This document shows positions 20,401 through 26,895 of a stretch of 64,000 nt of DNA, piece after piece. The stretch comes from Alistipes sp. Zagget8 (lineage in GTDB: Bacteria; Bacteroidota; Bacteroidia; Bacteroidales; Rikenellaceae), in the NCBI GenBank assembly GCA_001941065.1, contig MSHJ01000015.1, positions 1 through 64,000 of the forward strand, in the 5' to 3' direction. The position numbers and the translations under genes were made by a program. The number at the start of each line of letters is the position of its first letter. Position 1 is the stretch's first letter. Under the pieces are notes generated by a model. It did not search any database and was not told the DNA's origin. It saw nothing but the letters and a program-made list of their open reading frames with translations.

Positions 20401-20995
20401 ATTCTTTCAGGACGATCTCAAGCGGGGTGTTTCCCCCCCCCTTGAGCTCTACGGTCTGGGAAATGTAACCCAGGTAGGAGACATTGATTTTTGCGGGAAA
20501 TTTCACGTCCGCCAGTTCGAAATCGCCTCCGGCACCCGTCAGCGTGCCTTTCGACGTGCCTTCGACGGCCACCGTCGCGGCGATGATCGGCTGTCCCTTG
20601 ACATCGGTCACGCGTCCATGCACGGAGTTCTGGGCGGCGGCCGGTTTGGCCGCTGCCGCGGGTTGTTTTTTGGTGACGGAGATGCGGTGCCCGTCGATGG
20701 TGCAGGTCACGTCCTGTCCGGCGAATACCTGGTCGAGGACCTCGCGGATGGTGGCGTTTTTGGCCGAAACGGAGATGTGTTTGCTGAGGTCCACCTCGTC
20801 CGAGCTGACGATGATGGAGTAATTTTCCGTACGGTTCAGCGTGGCTACGGCCTCCTGAACGGTTACGTTCTTCAATTCGAGGTTGATTCTCTTCGCCTGC
20901 GCGAAAACCGCGGCCGGGCTCAGTAACATACAGAGAATAACCAGGTAGAGGAGTCTCGCAAAGCGAGTTCCCCGACGATTGTAGTCGTTTCCCAT
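17429..20995 (-). CDS. SusC/RagA TonB-linked outer membrane transporter with STN signalling domain
   Basis: 1188 residues. A signal peptide (to about residue 33, AAVFAQA) precedes an STN domain (about 35-95, LELKNVTVQEAVATLN), a carboxypeptidase-regulatory-like domain (about 125-205), a TonB plug (GYGTQRRANLSGAVATISG, VSVLKDASSCAIYGAKASAGVVLITTK) and a 22-strand-type barrel ending in SVGVDISF. The STN domain marks transporters that signal through a FecR anti-sigma factor, and a FecR and ECF sigma gene lie directly upstream, so substrate import and operon induction are probably coupled. A run of nine C bases at 20433-20441 encodes Lys-Gly-Gly-Gly in the regulatory-like domain. It is in frame here, but a one-base slip would truncate the protein. 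Confidence 0.95.
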   Translation of the reverse strand: MGNDYNRRGTRFARLLYLVILCMLLSPAAVFAQAKRINLELKNVTVQEAVATLNRTENYSIIVSSDEVDLSKHISVSAKNATIREVLDQVFAGQDVTCTIDGHRISVTKKQPAAAAKPAAAQNSVHGRVTDVKGQPIIAATVAVEGTSKGTLTGAGGDFELADVKFPAKINVSYLGYISQTVELKGGGNTPLEIVLKESDNLMDEVVVVGYGTQRRANLSGAVATISGKDLNARPVVSAANALQGADPSVNITFGTGSPESSYAINIRGSISLNSGSPLVLADGVEVSLSQINPNDIESVSVLKDASSCAIYGAKASAGVVLITTKAGKKGERARVSYNGRFGWASNTTSTDFIDTGYDHVRIVNQFMNDSSDGTMNIFRYTEENGGLQKLYDRRNDRTEHPDRPWVEVGDDGKYYYYGNFDWYGYFYNRVRSQQEHNLSLSGGTDKVTYYASGRFYQQYGMFNINKDKYTDYAFRTKVSAQMTPWLKYSNNISFDTSGYKYGGHYDYEGTINALQSNICAAFLPYNPDGTIVQYVNQLGKNSPIGAGRGGQMTADRSKNSKENRYLTLSNQFDITIAKKLVLTAAYDYRQRDRLYKYRNNTFEYSRQEGVMETFTSGSVENSYREVHYGYKGHNVNIYGTYENTWGGHHFKATAGGQYEDYRSTSLDVKQTDLSSDNIDSFTVATGPITLSQSISAYRTLGFFGRVNYDYEGRYIFEASARGDGSSRFEPDHRWGFFPSASAAWRISEESFFEPVRDVMSNLKLRLSVGSLGNQQVSNYAYIEQISTDNQMTYTFDGLERGYYANVSDPLSSGLTWETVTTYDVGLDVGLLNGRLNFTGDYYIRDTKDMLTTSLTLPDVFGAKTPKANCANLRTKGWEITLSWQDEFQLAGSPFSYNVSASVGDYITKITKYHNPDRLISDHYVGKTLGEIWGYHVDGLFKTDREAAEYQALIDDKAVNNRVYQCKGPAGNYLRAGDVRFADLDGDNVISEGSGTVDDPGDKRIIGNSLPRYNYSFRVGFNWMGFDVSAFFQGIGRRDWYPAAGQSSYDFWGPYAFPPTSFIHKDFYSDCWSEDNRNAYFPRPRGYNAYAGGSLGEKNDRYLQNLAYLRLKNLTIGYTVPQKLTRKIGIDRARVYFSGENLCYWSPLKRHNKTIDPELAGSGSTNKADSGTGYAYPKTLSVGVDISF

Positions 20996-21160
20996 GATAG
21001 GTTTATTTAAGGTTCAAGTTTAAGGCAGGGCATGCCGGGGTCGGTGGCATCCGGGCGGGTCACAGAAAAGAAACAGAAAAAAGGAAGGCGGTGGGAGGGT
21101 CGGTCAGTCTCTCATAGGCGTTTCGGTTTTTGTGTCAGGTTGGTTTTTTGGGGGAAGAAT

Positions 21161-22153
21161 TCAACGGGATCGGTTCGACGAGAGATAGACGACTCCGTCG
21201 CGGCGCAGGATCTGCATTTTGTGATCGGAATTGATGGCGGAAAGTATCTGGTCCAGGTTTTCGTTGTTGGTGAAATAGGCGAAATAACGGGCCTGGGCGA
21301 GCGCTTCGTCGAGGATGACGATGTGCGTGCCGAAGAGCCGTTCGAGGTCCGAGGCGATGTCGCGCATGCGCAGGTTGAAGAAATGAATGGCCCGGTCGTC
21401 GGCAAACGACTTGAAATGCCCGGGCCGGAACGTCGTGAGGTCGATGTCGCCCGTGGCGCGGTCGTACTGCACCATGTCGCCGGGTTTCATCACCAGCTGC
21501 TGTTTGCGGGCATCGGTGTCGATGTCGAACCGGACGGAGCCTTCGACCAGCAGCACCTCGATGCAGTCGGTATTCGCGTAGGACTTGAAATTGAATTTGG
21601 TTCCCAGGACGCGGATGCCGACCTCGCCCGACTGGATGATGAAGGGCCTGCGGGGATTTTTAGCCACGTCGGCGAAGATTTCGCCCTCGACGAAGATGCG
21701 GCGTTCCTTGCCTGTGAAAGCCGACGGATAGGTGATGCGGCTGCCGGAATTCAGGTGCAGCTGCGTGCCGTCGGGAAGCGTCAGGGCGGCCACTTCGCCG
21801 TAGGGAATCTGCTGTTCGAGCCATTCGACCTCCGGCTGCCGGTCGGCGTAGAGCAGCCAGACGGCGCACAGGAGCGGAATGACGAGTACGGCGGCGATGC
21901 GCTGGCTCCAGGCGACGATACGCGCACGGCGCGAGGGTGCGGGCTGCTGCCCTCCGGCGATCCCGAGCCGGTGGGCGACGCGTCCGAAAGCCGCACGGGC
22001 CGCGGTGTCGTCGTCGACGTGCAGGCTGTCGAAAAGCTCGGCCAGCTGTGTCTCCGAGTCCGGGTTGCCCCCGTGCTCGGCGAGCCACATCTGCACTTCG
22101 AGCTGCTCCTGCGCGGAGAGTTCGTTGTCGAAATATTTGTTTAACTTGGTCAT
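21161..22153 (-). CDS. FecR family anti-sigma factor
   Basis: 330 residues from the chosen ATG at 22151-22153 (MTKLNKYFDNELSAQEQ). A purine-rich AAAGGA lies a few bases upstream, and a longer in-frame reading adds only a basic, unlikely leader. The N-terminal cytoplasmic part (about 1-70) should bind the sigma factor. One membrane helix follows (about 76-96, IAAVLVIPLLCAVWLLYA). The periplasmic part has the FecR signature (LPDGTQLHLNSGSRITYPSAF, RRIFVEGEIFADVAKNPRRPF) and a C-terminal STN-like segment (MRDIASDLERLFGTHIVILDEALAQ). It passes the SusC STN signal to the ECF sigma factor encoded 127 bases upstream. Confidence 0.93.
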   Translation of the reverse strand: MTKLNKYFDNELSAQEQLEVQMWLAEHGGNPDSETQLAELFDSLHVDDDTAARAAFGRVAHRLGIAGGQQPAPSRRARIVAWSQRIAAVLVIPLLCAVWLLYADRQPEVEWLEQQIPYGEVAALTLPDGTQLHLNSGSRITYPSAFTGKERRIFVEGEIFADVAKNPRRPFIIQSGEVGIRVLGTKFNFKSYANTDCIEVLLVEGSVRFDIDTDARKQQLVMKPGDMVQYDRATGDIDLTTFRPGHFKSFADDRAIHFFNLRMRDIASDLERLFGTHIVILDEALAQARYFAYFTNNENLDQILSAINSDHKMQILRRDGVVYLSSNRSR

Positions 22154-22280
22154 AGGTCCTTTTTTCTCTGTTCGCCGCCGGATGCGGAGCCTTCTTCCGG
22201 ACATCCTGCTGTATAAAGAACAACCGGACGGCCCCGATTGCGTAACCGGAACTGCAAAAAAACGAAAAAAAACGGGAAAA

Positions 22281-22838
22281 TCAACAAAGAGTGCTGTAAA
22301 GGTCCTTCAGCGCCAGCTCGATATGCTTGTCGACGGTGCGCACCGAGAGTCCGAGGCGTTCGGCGATTTCGCGGTTGGAGAGGTGTTCGTAACGGCTCAT
22401 GCGGAAGATCAGCTGCCGCTGGGGCGGCATTTTCGAGATCCCCTGCATCAGCAGTGCGTTCAGTTCCACGTAGTTGTACTGCTCTTCGACGGAGCTGGCG
22501 CGGTCTGCGATGTCGCGGTCGCTGAGCTGGGGCAGCAGCGAGAGCATGGTGGTGCGCTTGGCCTTGAAGATGTTGTAGATTTCGTGCTTGGCCAGCACGA
22601 ACAGGTAGTTCTTGACCGACTGCGAGCTGTCGAGCTTTTCGCGGTGAATCCAGAGCTTCATGAAGATATTCTGGGCGATGTCCTCGGACATGTGGTCGTC
22701 CTTGAGCATCCCGCGTATGAAATGCAGCAGCGTGGGGTAGTAGCGCACGAATAACTGTTCGTAGGCGTTGACGTCGCCCCGAATGATCGCGGAGATCAAT
22801 TCGTTGTCGCTTTGCGGTTTGCTGAACGTGAACTTCAT
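22281..22838 (-). CDS. ECF RNA polymerase sigma-70 factor (Bacteroidetes SusC/FecR-linked type)
   Basis: 185 residues from the ATG at 22836-22838 (MKFTFSKPQSDNELISAIIRG). A longer frame upstream starts with TTG and has an implausible leader crossing a promoter-like box. Region 2 is seen in AYEQLFVRYYPTLLHFIRGMLKDDHMSEDIAQNIFMKLW; region 4 (helix-turn-helix) is LSNREIAERLGLSVRTVDKHIELALKDL. The pairing with FecR, STN-SusC and SusD is the standard Bacteroides-type trans-envelope system, so it should direct transcription of the locus at 98-22153. I could not identify its target promoter with confidence in the 165 bases before susC. Confidence 0.93.
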   Translation of the reverse strand: MKFTFSKPQSDNELISAIIRGDVNAYEQLFVRYYPTLLHFIRGMLKDDHMSEDIAQNIFMKLWIHREKLDSSQSVKNYLFVLAKHEIYNIFKAKRTTMLSLLPQLSDRDIADRASSVEEQYNYVELNALLMQGISKMPPQRQLIFRMSRYEHLSNREIAERLGLSVRTVDKHIELALKDLYSTLC

Positions 22839-22879
22839 CGGGCCTGGGTTTATCGGGGATTGCGAGTCCGTCTTGCGGC

Positions 22880-22887
22880 CAAAGATA
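22880..22887 (-). promoter_or_regulatory. Possible -7 box for the ECF sigma gene
   Basis: On the minus strand this reads TATCTTTG, a perfect match to the Bacteroidetes -7 element TAnnTTTG, 41 bases before the sigma-factor ATG. No TTTG lies at the usual 19-23 base distance upstream, so the promoter is weak or activator-dependent if real. Confidence 0.4.
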
Positions 22888-23138
22888 AGAAAGTTTTTCA
22901 CAAAGACGGAATACTTTCCTGTGACAAAATCGTAAAAAAATCGGACGAAACCCTGAAAATAGGTCGGCGAACGTTGCGCACGGATGTTCTCCGGTTCCTT
23001 GTGTGCGATGTGAATCGAACTCCGTTCCCGCTTACAGCGGGAATTTCCTGCGCCTGCAACTTCCGGCAAGCCGACTATAAGCGTTACCCCCCCCTCGGAA
23101 TCCGCATCAGAATTCTTTATGAGCTTATTTGTTCTGTT

Positions 23139-23172
23139 TTTGGGCGGATTCGCAAATTAATGCCTACCTTTG
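23139..23172 (+). promoter_or_regulatory. Bacteroidetes housekeeping promoter for the 23204 lipoprotein
   Basis: TTTG at 23139-23142 and TACCTTTG at 23165-23172 are separated by 22 bases, matching the -33/-7 consensus. The site lies 31 bases before the preferred ATG at 23204. Confidence 0.75.
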
Positions 23173-23203
23173 CCCCTGTCAACCATCTATGAATTCTCTT
23201 ATT

Positions 23204-24241
23204 ATGAAAAAATTGCTGTTCGTTGCGCTGGCTGCCATGGCGGCTTCCTGTATGGAGAAACCCGAGGGCGGGTCTCCCGAACCTCCCATCGACGTCGATG
23301 TCAACCATTTCCAGACCGCAGAAGCCTTCGAGGTGCCCGTGGAGGCCGGTAAGATCACCGTTGTCAAAGCCGACGGCGTGACGCTTGCCGAGGCCGACAG
23401 TCCCATGACCATCTGGGTGCCCCGCATGGGCAAGACCCGCGCAGCGGAGGGTATAACCGTCGAGTTCGTTCCTTCGGACGAATATCCCTCGTTCGAGGGC
23501 AACAAGGCGCAGATGTTCCAGGTGATCTGTTTCGAAGATTCCTATGACGGAGACTACGACTACAACGACCTGGTGATCCACGTGATGTATCTGCAGAAGC
23601 AGAACATCTTCGGTTTCGCCGTACAGCCGATCGCCCTCGGATCGTCGAAATCCATCAAACTGGGCTGCGTGGTCTATAAGGGCAACAAGCAGGTCTATAA
23701 AGGATTCATCACACCCGACGGCGTCGACTGCCGCAAGCAGTATTTCAAGTCGATCGAAGGTTTCGTCAATGTGAATAACCGCAATGAGGTCGATTTCATA
23801 GAGCCTCAGTACCTGGGCTCGACCATCCGCAACTGGGACGTTTCGAAGATCGCCGGCGACGGTGTGATGCGTGTCGAGTGGTATATCGAGGTAGGCGGCG
23901 AGGAGATCTATGCGCTGTCGACCGCTTACCTCAATAAGTCGTTCGACAAGACGGGTCTGCCGCTGGGGCTGGTCATCACCACGACGGGTACCGTGTTTGT
24001 CGATAAGGACGGCGGCTATGAGTGCGGTTTCGACTGGTTCAACTACCCGCACGAGTCGGTGCATATCGAGCGGGTCTATCCCGAACTGTGGAGCTGGCTG
24101 ACGACCGACAGCACCTACACTTTCTCTGAATTCTACGATGGCTTCGAGGCTCCGAAGAACGCCTATACGGCTTGTTTCAACGGCCTTTACAAGGCCACGA
24201 CCCTCGGCAGCGTGACCGACGCGAAATACCGTCAGAACTGA
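23204..24241 (+). CDS. LruC/DUF4842-like lipoprotein of unknown function
   Basis: 345 residues from the ATG at 23204 (MKKLLFVALAAMAASC, lipid Cys16). An ATG at 23189 in the same frame is also possible but would lengthen the signal sequence unhelpfully. The central segment VICFEDSYDGDYDYNDLVIHV resembles the acidic motif of LruC/DUF4842 proteins, and the remainder is predicted as beta-rich. Family assignment rests on that motif and is moderate. The gene stands alone between two PULs, reads away from the sigma factor, has its own strong promoter and ends in a strong terminator. It therefore looks constitutively expressed and not part of either operon. The product is probably a surface or periplasmic lipoprotein. 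Confidence 0.7.
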   Translation: MKKLLFVALAAMAASCMEKPEGGSPEPPIDVDVNHFQTAEAFEVPVEAGKITVVKADGVTLAEADSPMTIWVPRMGKTRAAEGITVEFVPSDEYPSFEGNKAQMFQVICFEDSYDGDYDYNDLVIHVMYLQKQNIFGFAVQPIALGSSKSIKLGCVVYKGNKQVYKGFITPDGVDCRKQYFKSIEGFVNVNNRNEVDFIEPQYLGSTIRNWDVSKIAGDGVMRVEWYIEVGGEEIYALSTAYLNKSFDKTGLPLGLVITTTGTVFVDKDGGYECGFDWFNYPHESVHIERVYPELWSWLTTDSTYTFSEFYDGFEAPKNAYTACFNGLYKATTLGSVTDAKYRQN

Positions 24242-24258
24242 TTGCCGCCACATCGAAT

Positions 24259-24296
24259 AAACCCGGGTCCTGCTTCGGCAGGACCCGGGTTTTCGT
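24259..24296. terminator. Strong intrinsic terminator, probably bidirectional
   Basis: A perfect 15-base stem (24259-24273 with 24278-24292, AAACCCGGGTCCTGC) closes on a TTCG tetraloop. T-rich flanks lie on the plus side and A-rich on the other. It separates the plus-strand lipoprotein from the converging GH36 gene and can serve both. Confidence 0.93.
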
Positions 24297-24311
24297 TGTC
24301 CGGGGTAGCTG

Positions 24312-26804
24312 TTACCGCCAGCTCAGCGTCGCCTGCCGGCCCTCTTCGAGCCGAATCCGGAGCGTGCCGTCGGGCAGCCGTTCAAAAGGGATGTCCCCCT
24401 GCACGTCCCGCGCTCCGTCGGGGAGTGCGATTTGCAGCTGCGCAGTGCTTCCGCTGCGGATGGTAAGGCTTTTCCCGGCGATGTCGAGCGCGTCGAGCCA
24501 TCCGGTCGAGGAGAGCACCCGCACCCCGGAACCGTCGTTCCCGACGACGAATGCTTCGCGCGTGTCGTCCGGGGCTGCAAATTGCAGGTCGAGCCTCACA
24601 CCCTGCGCGTCGGTCGTGTAGGCGTGGTTCAGTACGCCCAGCACCTGCCGGGTGTCGAGGGCGATATGTTCGGAATGTACGGCGGGGGAGCCGCTGAATG
24701 CGGTGAACAGGGCATAACCCTTTTCGGGCGCGGACTGCAGGTAGGTCTCCGGCGAAGCGCCGATCCGGCCTTCGGTCCGCAACGGGCGGCCGGCCGTATG
24801 TTTCAGGACCCGGCGGGCTTTTCCGACGGCGCTGCGGATATATTTCCGGTCGGCGGCGGACGTGGTTGCCAGATTGCCCCAGAAACCGTGTCCGGCCTGC
24901 AGGACGGTGTTCACGTTGTACCGTTGCGCGGCATAGGGCGCCTTGTTGTGCGGATAGACGGCGTAGGTGAGCAGTTCGGGCGGCAGCAGGCAAGCGGTCG
25001 CGTTGACCGAGTTACGCATGCTCTTGGTGCGAAATGCCGAATAATCGCCGTATCCCGAAGCCCCGTTGTTCATCCAGAAAAACTTGCCCTCCTGAAGCGG
25101 CATCAGGCCGATCAGCGCCCGTTCGGGCTCCGTGAGGTCGATCTCGACCACCGCATCGGGACAATAGGCCCGCAGTTCGCGCATCAGGCGGGTTACGTAG
25201 AACGGCAGCAGGTAGTTGTAGCGGTCGATGCGTTCTTTGCGGGTGTGTTCCGTGCCGCCGTGCTCCAGTCCGGGCTGGGCGCTGTTGAAGGTGTTGATCG
25301 CATCCCATTTGAAGAAGCGGATACCCGCGTCCGTGAGCCGTTTCAGGTCTTCGAGGATGCAGTCGTAAAACCCGCCTACGAGGTCGCAGGCCGGGAAATC
25401 CCACTGGGCGGCGTAGGGCTTGCCCTGTCGGTCGCAGATGATCCATTCGGGATGCTTCCGGGCGCGTTCCAGCGCCGGATCGATGCCCATCAGCGAGAGC
25501 CAGATGCCGGGCGTGATGCCGCGGCGGCGGAGCGAATCCACGAGCGGCGCGAGCCCGCGCGGCAGGCGTTCCGTGTGCGGCCGCCAGTCGCCCATGGTCT
25601 GCTGCCATCCGTCGTCGAAGATGAAGATGTCGACCCCCGTTTCCGCCGCCAGTTCGATCTCCCGGGCGATGCGCCCTTCGGTGAATGTCTCGCGCATGTT
25701 CGGCGACGAATCGCGCTGCATGCCCCAGGTGTTGTAGTAGAAATGGGGCTCGCGCGAAAGGGCGTGGTCGGTGATGCGGTGCAGGAGGTATTCGCGGATG
25801 GCGTCCGCAGGCTCCTCTCCGGGAGCGAGTACCGAAAGCGTGGTCCATACGGTCTCATAGTCGCGGTCGGCAGGGATTGCCTCGCCGTCGAGGTAGCCGC
25901 CGCGGCGGATGTGCCAGCTTATGGTGCGGCGGCTGTCCTGCTGCGTGACGCGTGTGGAGATGAACCAGAGGTCGTCATCGGTCACCAGGTCCGATTCTCC
26001 TTTTATGCCCTGCGCGGCGTCCGTGAGGGCCGTGTTGACCGATTGCGGGCGAAGCGTCATGTAGCTGCGGTCCTGCGAGGCGTGTTCGTAGGAGGTGAGC
26101 AGGCGGCGGTGGCGGGTCGGGACGACGAGGAAAGGTCCTTTGATCTCGCACGGGGTCCGGTCGGACAGCCGGTGCGTGATGAAATCGGGGTGGAACATGT
26201 GGCAGGTGGCCAGGTTGCGCTCCGGCCGTCGGTCGTCGGCCCGTCCGGCGTCGTAGTCCGGCAGCACCTCGCGGCCGTAACTGCCGATGCGCATTTCGGT
26301 GGGCATGCCGGCGTCGGCGTCGGCAAACGTGTAACGCGGGAAGATGAAATGGTTGCGTCCCCCGACGTTGGTCAGGCGGAATGCCCCGGCCCGCTCGGCC
26401 CGCAGGCGCAGGCGTTCGCGCAGGAAAGTTCCGCCGGGGAAATACTCCCGGTCGAGCATCACGCGGAGCCCCCGCAGTTCGCCCTGCCCTGCGAAGGTAT
26501 GGGTGACGACGGTTCCCCCGTTGGCGAGCCGCTGTTCGGAGTCGGAAACGTATTTCCAGAGCGGCATGTCGGAGGAGACCGTGCGGCCGTTTACGGCAAA
26601 TTCGAAGAGCGCTTCGCCGTCGGGTGCGAGCAGTTCGCAGCCGGTTGCCTTGTCGAAGAGCGAGGCGGCGCGGATACGGTCCCCGTGCGTCTGAATCGTA
26701 CAGGCAAACTCGTTATTGCCGATTGTAAGCCGGCGCTCCCGGGCGACGGCGCTCTGTGTGCCGAGTGTGCCGAGGAGCAGCAGGACGGTGAATAATCGTT
26801 TCAT
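24312..26804 (-). CDS. GH36-type (clan GH-D) alpha-galactosidase-like glycoside hydrolase, secreted
   Basis: 830 residues with a signal peptide (about 1-21, LGTQSAVARE). An N-terminal beta-supersandwich precedes a TIM barrel with clan GH-D signatures: YYNTWGMQRD, DIFIFDDGWQQTMGDW, PGIWLSLMGI and FFKWDAIN. The Asp of KWD (about residue 501) is in the position of the catalytic nucleophile. Length and domain order fit GH36 rather than GH27. Family members are mostly retaining alpha-galactosidases or alpha-N-acetylgalactosaminidases. It is the only gene of its transcript and reads away from a promoter carrying the same tandem operator as two other transcripts of this PUL. It converges on the 24259 terminator. 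It probably removes alpha-linked galactose side groups from the PUL's glycan (inference). Confidence 0.85.
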   Translation of the reverse strand: MKRLFTVLLLLGTLGTQSAVARERRLTIGNNEFACTIQTHGDRIRAASLFDKATGCELLAPDGEALFEFAVNGRTVSSDMPLWKYVSDSEQRLANGGTVVTHTFAGQGELRGLRVMLDREYFPGGTFLRERLRLRAERAGAFRLTNVGGRNHFIFPRYTFADADAGMPTEMRIGSYGREVLPDYDAGRADDRRPERNLATCHMFHPDFITHRLSDRTPCEIKGPFLVVPTRHRRLLTSYEHASQDRSYMTLRPQSVNTALTDAAQGIKGESDLVTDDDLWFISTRVTQQDSRRTISWHIRRGGYLDGEAIPADRDYETVWTTLSVLAPGEEPADAIREYLLHRITDHALSREPHFYYNTWGMQRDSSPNMRETFTEGRIAREIELAAETGVDIFIFDDGWQQTMGDWRPHTERLPRGLAPLVDSLRRRGITPGIWLSLMGIDPALERARKHPEWIICDRQGKPYAAQWDFPACDLVGGFYDCILEDLKRLTDAGIRFFKWDAINTFNSAQPGLEHGGTEHTRKERIDRYNYLLPFYVTRLMRELRAYCPDAVVEIDLTEPERALIGLMPLQEGKFFWMNNGASGYGDYSAFRTKSMRNSVNATACLLPPELLTYAVYPHNKAPYAAQRYNVNTVLQAGHGFWGNLATTSAADRKYIRSAVGKARRVLKHTAGRPLRTEGRIGASPETYLQSAPEKGYALFTAFSGSPAVHSEHIALDTRQVLGVLNHAYTTDAQGVRLDLQFAAPDDTREAFVVGNDGSGVRVLSSTGWLDALDIAGKSLTIRSGSTAQLQIALPDGARDVQGDIPFERLPDGTLRIRLEEGRQATLSWR

Positions 26805-26827
26805 GAATCGTGTTTGGGTTACTGCGA

Positions 26828-26835
26828 CAAAAGTA
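26828..26835 (-). promoter_or_regulatory. -7 box of the GH36 gene
   Basis: TACTTTTG on the minus strand matches TAnnTTTG and lies 23 bases before the ATG. No TTTG is present at the -33 position; an operator (26857-26895) lies upstream instead, as expected for an activator-dependent promoter. Confidence 0.65.
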
Positions 26836-26856
26836 GCGCGAACGGCTCCGAACGGC

Positions 26857-26895
26857 TATAAGGATTGATTCAAACAGTTATTTCTGCGATTCATC
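26857..26895 (-). promoter_or_regulatory. Putative HTCS operator: tandem 18-base direct repeats before the GH36 gene
   Basis: On the minus strand the distal copy (26895-26878) reads GATGAATCGCAGAAATAA and the proximal copy (26874-26857) reads TTTGAATCAATCCTTATA, a 21-base period. The proximal copy ends exactly 21 bases before the -7 box. The distal copy matches 14 of 18 bases of the distal copy before the GH105 gene. It overlaps the last codons and the stop of the HTCS gene. The binding protein is inferred to be the AraC-type domain of that HTCS. Confidence 0.65.

Larger units (their letters stand above)
22839..23203. other. Intergenic region between divergent sigma factor and lipoprotein genes
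   Basis: 365 bases without a convincing gene. It holds the -7 box for the minus-strand sigma gene (22880-22887), a tract of eight C bases (23087-23094) and the plus-strand promoter (23139-23172). The stretch 22900-23080 shows no recognisable RNA or further regulatory element. Confidence 0.7.

Noticed and set aside
17429..21160. Search for the HTCS-type 18-base repeats before the susC of region 1
   Set aside because: No matching repeat pair was found in the 165 bases before the gene, in keeping with its ECF/FecR control.
22839..23069. N-terminal extension of the ECF sigma factor beginning at TTG 23069
   Set aside because: The extension has no sigma-factor similarity, uses a rare start and spans a consensus -7 box; the ATG at 22838 gives the normal family length.
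26839..26857. Two adjacent CGAACGGCT copies before the GH36 -7 box considered as the main operator
   Set aside because: They fill the 21-base spacer but are absent from the other two PUL promoters, whereas the 18-base repeats with fixed spacing are common to all three.
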